DNA from: Intestinibaculum porci
GTDB lineage: Bacteria; Bacillota_I; Bacilli_A; Erysipelotrichales; Coprobacillaceae
Assembly: GCF_003925875.1 (NCBI RefSeq)
Contig: NZ_AP019309.1
Span: forward strand, 2,914,001 to 2,978,000
DNA length: 64,000 nucleotides
Direction: 5' to 3'
This document shows, one piece after another, positions 32,782 through 40,002 of this stretch (the first letter of the stretch is position 1; each line of letters starts with the position of its first letter). Both the position numbers and the translations under genes were made by a program. The notes beneath the pieces are model-generated. The model did no database searches and was not told the DNA's origin. It was given only the letters and a program-made list of their open reading frames with translations.

Positions 32782-33660
32782 ATGGACTTAAAAAGAGAAT
32801 TTGAGAAATATGGCTTTGAAAAAATTCTTGATTATATTTATCGTAATCCTCATAAAAATCTTCCTTTGATCATGGATTTTATTGATTATATGAGTCAAGG
32901 AACCTTTCCTGAGCATCGTAAGTTAGCGCGTCAGGCGATTGAAAAGGAAGATGATCCTTATCATTACTATATTGATCACATCATCAAAGATGTCGATCCT
33001 GAACTCGCTAAACATCTGATGGCTAATCTCACAGTCAATGCTGGAATTAACGGTTCCCAAAAACGCAACTTACTGAAACGCCAATACCATTACCCGGTGC
33101 CCTGGGTCATGAGTTTACTTTATAGTGATCTTGAGACAATGGATGATTTGGTGCGTCAAGGCGAAGCATTGGCCATTTATATTTATCTCATTGAAGATCT
33201 TCCGCTTGCTCATCAGGAGGATTTCATCACGTTGACTCATAACCATCCTCAATCGGTTTTTCTCCTCTTTACTGATGGCCAGCTCGTCAATGAACAAATG
33301 ATAAAATCTACTTTACGTACCCGTAATATTATTTACACCCTCACAAAGCCTAATATTGAGAAAATGGCATTTCTAAAAGAAAGGCGCATGCTTTATGGCA
33401 TCGATGTCCCCTCTTTTACCAAAGATTTACTAGATGAGTATCGCACTATGGGTATTTATTTCTTATGGTACCATTCCCCATCCCTGGAACATTTCCGCTT
33501 ACTCTCAAAATATCGTATCAATGAACCTTTATTTATCATCGATGAAGACTTTGATATCGACTTATTAGAAAATCCCCATGGGAATATTCAAACATACATA
33601 GAAAATGGTCGGATTGAATATATGAAAAAACGCTCGCAAAAGAAGCTAACATCCTTGTAA
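32782..33660 (+). CDS. Radical-SAM-family homolog lacking the cluster motif (pseudoenzyme)
   Basis: A 292-aa protein. Its order of segments matches a common Firmicute radical SAM family (about 450 aa) as I recall it: an N-terminal helical part, NxNxxING near residue 92, PWVMSLL where family members have PWAILLDPTSACNLxCxGCW, RQGEALAIYIY then EDLPLA where they have GGEPLV, VFLLFTDGQLVNEQ for FLSFTNGTLIDE, and YFLWYH for WFFHYM. The CxxxCxxC loop, the GGEP motif and the C-terminal cysteine region are gone. It may be a regulatory or scaffold relic. AAAGGAGGATG precedes the ATG. It is followed by ldh after 46 bp and may be co-transcribed. Confidence 0.6.
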   Translation: MDLKREFEKYGFEKILDYIYRNPHKNLPLIMDFIDYMSQGTFPEHRKLARQAIEKEDDPYHYYIDHIIKDVDPELAKHLMANLTVNAGINGSQKRNLLKRQYHYPVPWVMSLLYSDLETMDDLVRQGEALAIYIYLIEDLPLAHQEDFITLTHNHPQSVFLLFTDGQLVNEQMIKSTLRTRNIIYTLTKPNIEKMAFLKERRMLYGIDVPSFTKDLLDEYRTMGIYFLWYHSPSLEHFRLLSKYRINEPLFIIDEDFDIDLLENPHGNIQTYIENGRIEYMKKRSQKKLTSL

Positions 33661-33706
33661 GTCAGTTGTTAAGCGACTACAATAAAAGGCGTGGAGGTCA
33701 AATACA

Positions 33707-34660
33707 ATGCAATTTAAAAAATCAAAAGTTGTCATTATTGGCTGTGGTAATGTTGGTTCCACAACCGCTTATACAATCATCAATCAGGGCTTATGTGAAG
33801 AAATTGCCCTCATTGATATCAATAAAGAAAAAGCCGTCGGAGAAGCGCTGGATATGCAGCACTCCATCTACTTTATGAACCGTAATATTAAAGTGTATGC
33901 GGCTGATTATGATACGTGTAAAGATGCGGATATCGTCATTATTACCGCATCTGTACCAATGGATCCTCATGCCAATAACCGTTTGGATATGTTAGCAGGA
34001 TCAAAGAAAGTCATGAAATCCATTGTCAAATCCGTTATGGGCAGTGGTTTTAATGGGATTATGATCGTCATTTCAAACCCTGTCGATGTCATGACATATT
34101 ATGCCTGGAAATTATCTGGCTTACCAAAAAATCAGGTCATCGGTTCCGGCACAACCCTCGATACGGCTCGTTTAGCTGTAGAAATCTCACGCTTATTTGA
34201 TTTAGACTCAAAAAGTGTTTCAGCCTTTGTCATGGGTGAACATGGTGATAGTGAAATCGTCTCTTGGCATTCCGCAACAATCGGCGGTAAGTCTTTAAGT
34301 GATGTCATGAGCGATAATGCCGAGCGTGCGCAGCATGAAACCTTTGATGCCTTAAGAGAAAAGACCATTAAAGCCGGCTGGGAAATCTTCCATCGTAAAG
34401 GTTCGACGACTTATGGCATCGCCGCTTCGGTCACCGCTATCGTAAAATCAATTCTCTTTAATGAAAACCGCATTTTACCCGTATCGATTCTTTTAGAAGG
34501 AGAATATGGTTTACATGATGTCTTCTTATCTGTGCCAACCATTATTAACGAAACTGGAGCTAAAGAAATTGTGGAAATCAAATTAAACAAAGAGGAACAT
34601 GATGCCTTAGTCGCTTCCAGCAAAGTTGTTGCCAGCTACTATGATGCCTTAAAAGATTAA
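33707..34660 (+). CDS. ldh: L-lactate/L-2-hydroxyacid dehydrogenase
   Basis: A 317-aa NAD-dependent enzyme with the Rossmann motif IGCGNVGSTTAY, LIDINKEKAVGEALDM, ISNPVDVMTYYAWK, substrate-binding GSGTTLDTAR (R155), and catalytic GEHGDSE (H179). It reduces a 2-oxo acid, classically pyruvate to L-lactate, to recycle NADH. In the mobile loop the usual Q-K-P-G-E-T-R is replaced by M-D-P-H-A-N-N-R; Met85 stands where Gln102 (pyruvate specificity) normally is, so the enzyme may prefer bulkier substrates such as 2-oxoisocaproate. Its terminator has been split by IS copy 2. Confidence 0.85.
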   Translation: MQFKKSKVVIIGCGNVGSTTAYTIINQGLCEEIALIDINKEKAVGEALDMQHSIYFMNRNIKVYAADYDTCKDADIVIITASVPMDPHANNRLDMLAGSKKVMKSIVKSVMGSGFNGIMIVISNPVDVMTYYAWKLSGLPKNQVIGSGTTLDTARLAVEISRLFDLDSKSVSAFVMGEHGDSEIVSWHSATIGGKSLSDVMSDNAERAQHETFDALREKTIKAGWEIFHRKGSTTYGIAASVTAIVKSILFNENRILPVSILLEGEYGLHDVFLSVPTIINETGAKEIVEIKLNKEEHDALVASSKVVASYYDALKD

Positions 34661-34674
34661 ATGTATACAAAAAA

Positions 34675-34694
34675 GATCATAAGAGAATTATTTC
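34675..34694. other. Left half of a terminator split by IS copy 2
   Basis: GATCATAAG (34675-34683) here and CTTATGATC (38704-38712) followed by T6 on the far side of the IS are the arms of one hairpin. Removing the IS and one TTC duplication restores a bidirectional terminator between ldh and the convergent diguanylate cyclase gene. Confidence 0.8.
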
Positions 34695-34892
34695 TAAACT
34701 GGTACCATTGTCAAGGACTATTTATTGACAGTGACGACTTGTTTTCAGCTCACAAAGGATGAGGGCAAGATTCAATTGAATCTTGCCCTCATTTTTTCGC
34801 TTCTATTCATCCATATCAGGAGTTTTATTGTACGACAAAAAGAACCACTCTACGTGATTTTTTAAACAAGAAGTGGATGACTTGATGTATTA

Positions 34893-36682
34893 TTAATAGA
34901 TTGCTCCTGTTCTGTTCACATACGATAGCTCTGGATAATTCTGCCAGTTTCTAGGATAGTACAGTGACTTGATCACTGAATCGGATGCCTTGGTTAGGAA
35001 CTTGAGTGCTGTATTCGTATCAGCCAATAGCGTATCCAGTTTTTCTACTTCTTTCGTATTTTCGTCAATCAGTCTCTGTAGCTTATTGATTCGAGCTAGA
35101 ATAACCTTCTGATCCTTCTGTACCACTTTGAAAGGATGCTGTTCGCTCTTATACTCATAAGATGATTCACCAGACTCGTTTTGCTTGCTTCTGCGTCGAG
35201 CTCTTTCAGCACGCGCTTGTTCGCGTCTGGATTCCAGTTCTTCCTGGGTGATGAGTTCTTTGGCTGAGACGCCGAAATAAACATCAGTCTGATAAATGCC
35301 TTCAGTAATATAGCGATAGTATTCTTCAGGAGTTTGTCCTGCCAGATCATACTGAGGTATTACTGTATTATACTGTTCCATAAAGTTTTTGATCATGGTT
35401 TCAACCGTATCAAAGTTAGGACATTTTTCAACTAATTCATTTAGAATAGATTTCATTCTTCCAAAAAAACTTTCCATTGGCGCATTATCGAGGCTGTTTC
35501 CGCGTCTGGATACTGACTGAATGAAGCCGTCATCTTCTAGAATTTCTCTGAATTCGGTGGAAAGGTATTGAGAGCCGTTGTCTGAATGAATATAGACATA
35601 AGGCTTTTTTCCATTTTCCTTCATGTATTTGCATGCCTTCTCAATTTCCTTTTCATGAAGATCCATCATCATGCAATAAGCTCTTTCAACGAGGGTAACG
35701 TCCATTCTTTTAGAAATATGCCATCCAAGAATTTCATTGGTAAATGCGTCCTTAAATACGCATAGATAAGAGATGTTTTTATTGCCGTTATAGGAAATAT
35801 AAGTGATATCAGTGAGAATAACCTTGCGCGGGTCTTGTCTGAAGTATCTTTTTACGTAATCGTTAACGTTATAATAAGGATGGTTGTATGTTGCCTGTCC
35901 CTTGTAGGCATCCTTATGGCGTAGGTTGGGGAACAAATTCAATTCCTGCATCAGACGCGTTACTTTTTTTTCACCAACCGGCTGACCATTGATATTAAAA
36001 TGCATGCGAGTAAAAAGAGCACAGAATGTTCTTCGCCCAGGCACGAAGCCAAAGGTTTTGACGATATCAATCATCTTATCCTTTATCATCTCATCTTCGG
36101 TAGCCTTTTGAATCTGGCTGGCAGATGGATTTTCACGTTTTTTCTTCCAGCACCTGTATTTTCTTGAAGTGATTTCAAATATCTTGCAGGCCTCACTGAT
36201 TTTGACATCAGGATGATCTCTTATATACGTATCTGCGAGAAGACATTTATCTACCGCTATTTCTCGTTCTTCGATGATGATACCTTCACCAGCAGTTTTG
36301 AGCCCTTTTTTTTTACGACTCCAACAACTGTTTCCAGATAGTCAATGCGTGAATTAAGATAGTCAACCATTTCCTGATCGGAAAGATTGCCAACCTGATC
36401 ACGCGGAACCATGCCGCTGACCTTCTTGGGCTTGCGTGCCTGTCCGCTGGCAGCGCGACCGGCAGCTGCGTAGGCGCGATCTTCTCCTAACGTGTTTACA
36501 TCGTATCCGAGTGTCTTGTATGCCTTAATTGGTGACATGCCGCCATCCATCAGCTGTTTCATGCGGGCATAGAATTCCCTTGTGTAATAGATTCTGCCAT
36601 CTGTTACCTTCTCAGTGTATTGGTTTTTAGAAGCCTCTTCTAAAGCTTTTTCCAGGTTAATCTGCTTATTTCTTTTTGCCAT
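34893..36682 (-). CDS. IS3-family OrfAB transposase made by -1 frameshift (copy 2)
   Basis: The same protein as in copy 1 (OrfB frame 34893-36089 joined to OrfA at the A9-GGG run at 36303-36314). The two base differences seen in the OrfB frame (35334, 35469) are silent, so selection or very recent copying keeps it functional. Confidence 0.85.
36257..36682 (-). CDS. IS3-type OrfA (copy 2)
   Basis: Identical in sequence to OrfA of copy 1, with the same GGAGGAAAG ribosome site and A9 slip site near its end. See copy 1 for domain content. Confidence 0.85.
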   Translation of the reverse strand: MAKRNKQINLEKALEEASKNQYTEKVTDGRIYYTREFYARMKQLMDGGMSPIKAYKTLGYDVNTLGEDRAYAAAGRAASGQARKPKKVSGMVPRDQVGNLSDQEMVDYLNSRIDYLETVVGVVKKKGSKLLVKVSSSKNEK

Positions 36683-36728
36683 AATGCTTTCCTCCGCCTG
36701 ATATGTATTTATTGGTGTCTGTAGTATA

Positions 36729-38612
36729 TCATGACAGTATCAGGTTGGCACGCGCTTTAGCTCTTTTTGTTGCAAGAGCCTTCGTTTTTTCATACTTATC
36801 AGTTTCCTTGGACATGTATAAATCAAACTGCTCAGGCGGCATGGCTTCAAGATACGATTCGTATTTCACGGGTGTCATTTTATTTCTTGTCCACTGTGGT
36901 CTCTCGTTGTTGTAGTATTCCACATAGGAAAGCACCATTTCCCTCAGCTCCTCAATGGAACTGCAGCTGGTATAGTCACATTCATCCTTGAAATGGCCAA
37001 AAAAGCTTTCCTGTGAACTGTTGTCTTCACAGATGCCTCTTCTGGACATTGATTCTCTGAATCCCAGCTCCTTTACCTTTTTCTGAAATGCTTCATTGAG
37101 ATACAGTGCCCCCTGGTCGCTATGGAAGATGGCATTATCGCGAAAGGTGTAGCGTTCAAGCTGCTTCAGCGTCTCCATAGTCATTGCCGAATCATTGTTT
37201 TCGCTCACCACGGCAGCTAATATGCGCCCTGTTACCGCATCTTTGACTGCTGAAAGATAGCCTCTGCCATTTGCTCCAAAAAACAGATAGGAAACATCAG
37301 TGAGAATGTGCGTAAAAGGCATGGCCAGTCTGAATTTTCGTTTAAGAAGATTAGGGCACTTGTATTTTTCAAGATGCTCACGAGCAGCCTTAAGGGACTG
37401 ACGGGGAGCTCGAACTCCTGAATTAAGTCCATGCTTTCTCATCAGACGTGCTATTTTCTTAATTGAAAAGCTTTTGCCTGTAATCTCAGGCATCATCATG
37501 TGGATAGTTCTCTTGCCTTTGGGATAGCCATTGTAATTCATTGTATCAATAATGGCCCTGACCTCTTCTTCTTCATTCTGATTCCTTAGCTCTTCATATC
37601 TGCCGTAGGCATCGTTTCTTAAAATAGAGTAGAAGGTGGATCTTGACAGGCCTGCTTCACTAATGATTTGGCTTAAAGGCATAATGTGACTGTCCGCTAA
37701 CGAGTCAAGCATTATGAAGGCTTCTCTTCTTAGGCTGGCGCTAAGATCCCATATGCATTGGGATATAGACTTCAGAAAACAAGCCATTTTATTGTATAGT
37801 GCCTCATAAAGATTTAGGGCAATGGCTTTGAGTCGATCAGATGAGCCTGCCTCTAAATGAATGGAACATGTATGATCAGATTGAGTAATTTGCTTTTTTA
37901 TGCGCTGTTTCGTGGAGATAGTAAGAATTGCAGAATCAATATCAAAGATTTTGAGAATATCATTAATGTGCATATCAGAGAAAATTGATGCCTCGCTGTA
38001 GAATACATCCGTCAGTTTGATTCTATGTGCAGTTATCCTTTCAACCATTGGGTGGTCTGTATATTCTTCGATTATATTCTGATCAAACGTTTGCTTTTCA
38101 TGCGGCTCAATATCCCCGTCAAATACTCTTTTTAGCGCATGAATACGCTGATAGCCAATTCGTTCTGGATCAAAGCCATCTGATTTAAGGACATCCTCGA
38201 TTGCCTGATCAGGATATAAGCTATAGAGCTTTTCAGTATAGTCTTTTGAAAATGAAATGCCACGACGTGCGCGAATGAATTTTCCGGTCGAGACGAGGAA
38301 CTGATCATAGTTTTTATCTGTTTTATTACGTTTGGCAGAGTTACCCATACGTCCGTTAGTAGGTTTCCCATCGCGTTTAAAATTTCTTTGAATACGACTA
38401 ATAATTTGTGCGTTAAAGAGAGAGTAGTCAATGCCATTTTCCTTCATGACCTCTCTAATTGATGAAATGCTTTTATATTTAATCCATCTCTCCCACATCA
38501 TGATCCTGAATTCATAGGTAAATGAAATACGATTTGATCTCACCAGTTTGACGAATTTATTGGCTGAAAGTATTTTAATGGCTTCATCAGATATTACAGT
38601 TCCTTTAGACAT
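36729..38612 (-). CDS. Second, longer IS3-like transposase (copy 2)
   Basis: The 627-aa transposase as in copy 1, with one amino-acid change (Asn instead of Lys in NYNGYPKGK, base 37530). Start at 38612 behind GAAGGT. The DDE residues are unchanged. Confidence 0.88.
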   Translation of the reverse strand: MSKGTVISDEAIKILSANKFVKLVRSNRISFTYEFRIMMWERWIKYKSISSIREVMKENGIDYSLFNAQIISRIQRNFKRDGKPTNGRMGNSAKRNKTDKNYDQFLVSTGKFIRARRGISFSKDYTEKLYSLYPDQAIEDVLKSDGFDPERIGYQRIHALKRVFDGDIEPHEKQTFDQNIIEEYTDHPMVERITAHRIKLTDVFYSEASIFSDMHINDILKIFDIDSAILTISTKQRIKKQITQSDHTCSIHLEAGSSDRLKAIALNLYEALYNKMACFLKSISQCIWDLSASLRREAFIMLDSLADSHIMPLSQIISEAGLSRSTFYSILRNDAYGRYEELRNQNEEEEVRAIIDTMNYNGYPKGKRTIHMMMPEITGKSFSIKKIARLMRKHGLNSGVRAPRQSLKAAREHLEKYKCPNLLKRKFRLAMPFTHILTDVSYLFFGANGRGYLSAVKDAVTGRILAAVVSENNDSAMTMETLKQLERYTFRDNAIFHSDQGALYLNEAFQKKVKELGFRESMSRRGICEDNSSQESFFGHFKDECDYTSCSSIEELREMVLSYVEYYNNERPQWTRNKMTPVKYESYLEAMPPEQFDLYMSKETDKYEKTKALATKRAKARANLILS

Positions 38613-38685
38613 AACAATTATTACCTTCATTACAAAAAATGGCACCATAGGTTAGGTGACATTACTGTCAATGTAATGTTCCTTT

Positions 38686-39903
38686 CTATGGTACCATTTT
38701 ATTCTTATGATCCTTTTTTCTTTTTTTATCTTCATAAAGTGCCTGATCCGCTTTGCTGATTAAATCCATCAGCGGCGCCTGAGCCGCTTTGCTGATTAAA
38801 TCCATCAGCGGCGCCTGAGCCGTATTGCAGTAGGCAAAGCCAAAACAAACCGTTAAATCAAATCCGAGATCTTCTTTAATAATTTGCTCAGCTAAAGCTT
38901 CATTAAATGTATTTCTTAGTGATGTCGGTGTAACATTTTGGGCATCAACCGCCATTAAAAATTCATCACCGCCATAACGCGAAGCGAAGAAACCATGATG
39001 CGTACTGCCAAACTCTTTAAAAGTATTCGCAATGGCAATTAAGGCATGATCACCATTCACATGTCCATAAGTATCATTGATCTTTTTAAATTCATTAACA
39101 TCACAAATAGCCAGATAAAACGGCCGATTATCCGCATTTTTCAGACGACTTTCTAAGTAATCGCGAGAGCGATTACGATTATTGAGTCCGGTTAAGGCAT
39201 CCGTATTAATGCGGTCAGATTGAATCGATGAAAAGAGATAAAAGAGGCCAAGCATCGTTGACATCACTGAGAAAGGGGCAATGCTGATAAATACTTGAAA
39301 CAGACCACCAAGAAATGGGAAAAGCAAAAAGATCAGCAGCTGCATACTTTTCTTGCGGCGTACACGATCATGGATCGCCCAATAGGAAATCATCCCAATG
39401 GTAATAATTGGATAAAAGTAGCAGCAAAGCACCTGAATAAAATAATAAGGACCGCGATGATAAAGACTATCCAGCGTGATATAGTAAGTCCAATGCGTCC
39501 AATAAGAGAAAATATTAACGGCAATGCCCACTAACCACGGAATAACAAGCGCCTGACTCCAGCGCTTCTGTTTATAATTATCATGCTTAAAAGCAGGATT
39601 CAGCCTCACTTCGACAAAGCGCATCAGATAATAAAGAGCACCGATCGAGCCTATCATATCTAAATAATTCAGAAACCAGTAAGCATACTGATCAAACTGA
39701 AATCCTGTTAAGAAAAGCAAACGCCAAATCGTCTCGACAAAAATGACCATTAGCTCCATCGCAATCATGTTACGAAAAATCCGAATTTCGATGAAATTTC
39801 CGACATCGCGATCCATCTTGACCGCCATATAGATCATCAAGAATGCGCACAAAACAGTCGTCGCACAATACGTGATCGTATACTGTATAAAGTAACTTTG
39901 CAT
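38686..39903 (-). CDS. Membrane diguanylate cyclase (GGDEF), C-terminus altered by IS
   Basis: A 405-aa protein: about seven membrane helices (residues 8-235) then a GGDEF domain with DALTGLNNRN, FYLAICDVNEFKKINDTYGH and an intact ASRYGGDEFLMAV active site, so it should make c-di-GMP from two GTP. A 12-residue tandem duplication (APLMDLISKAAQ) lies near the C-terminus. The last residues (NKMVP) and the stop come from the IS end; without the IS the protein would end ...KKDHKK. GGGAG precedes the ATG. Confidence 0.9.
   Translation of the reverse strand: MQSYFIQYTITYCATTVLCAFLMIYMAVKMDRDVGNFIEIRIFRNMIAMELMVIFVETIWRLLFLTGFQFDQYAYWFLNYLDMIGSIGALYYLMRFVEVRLNPAFKHDNYKQKRWSQALVIPWLVGIAVNIFSYWTHWTYYITLDSLYHRGPYYFIQVLCCYFYPIITIGMISYWAIHDRVRRKKSMQLLIFLLFPFLGGLFQVFISIAPFSVMSTMLGLFYLFSSIQSDRINTDALTGLNNRNRSRDYLESRLKNADNRPFYLAICDVNEFKKINDTYGHVNGDHALIAIANTFKEFGSTHHGFFASRYGGDEFLMAVDAQNVTPTSLRNTFNEALAEQIIKEDLGFDLTVCFGFAYCNTAQAPLMDLISKAAQAPLMDLISKADQALYEDKKRKKDHKNKMVP
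38748..38819 (-). repeat. 36-bp exact tandem duplication in the GGDEF gene
   Basis: 38748-38783 and 38784-38819 are identical (unit begins ccgctttgctgattaaatcc). In frame, it adds 12 residues in the last helix of the GGDEF domain, about 45 bp from the IS copy 2 end. Confidence 0.92.
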
Positions 39904-39967
39904 AACTTTACTCCCTTTTTCATACTTTTATTGTACTCAAAATTACTCTTTATGCAATGTTATACCA

Positions 39968-39998
39968 TAAAAAAGCTCCCTTTTTAAAGGGAGTTTTT
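39968..39998 (-). terminator. Terminator of the glycogen synthase gene
   Basis: A GGGAG/CTCCC stem of about 10 bp with one bulge and T-runs on both sides, just after the GlgA stop. Confidence 0.8.
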
Positions 39999-40002
39999 AT
40001 GA

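Larger units (their letters stand above)
34695..38701 (-). mobile_element. 4,007-bp IS3-like element with two transposase genes, copy 2
   Basis: Offset from copy 1 by exactly 10,176 bp, same orientation and length. The target duplication is TTC (34692-34694 and 38702-38704). All coding frames are intact. The right terminal repeat now supplies the last codons and stop of the diguanylate cyclase gene. Confidence 0.95.

Noticed and set aside
24519-38701. A composite transposon bounded by the two 4-kb IS copies
   Set aside because: Each copy has its own 3-bp target duplication, and lysR is restored by removing copy 1 alone, so these are independent insertions. Passenger genes look like native chromosome.
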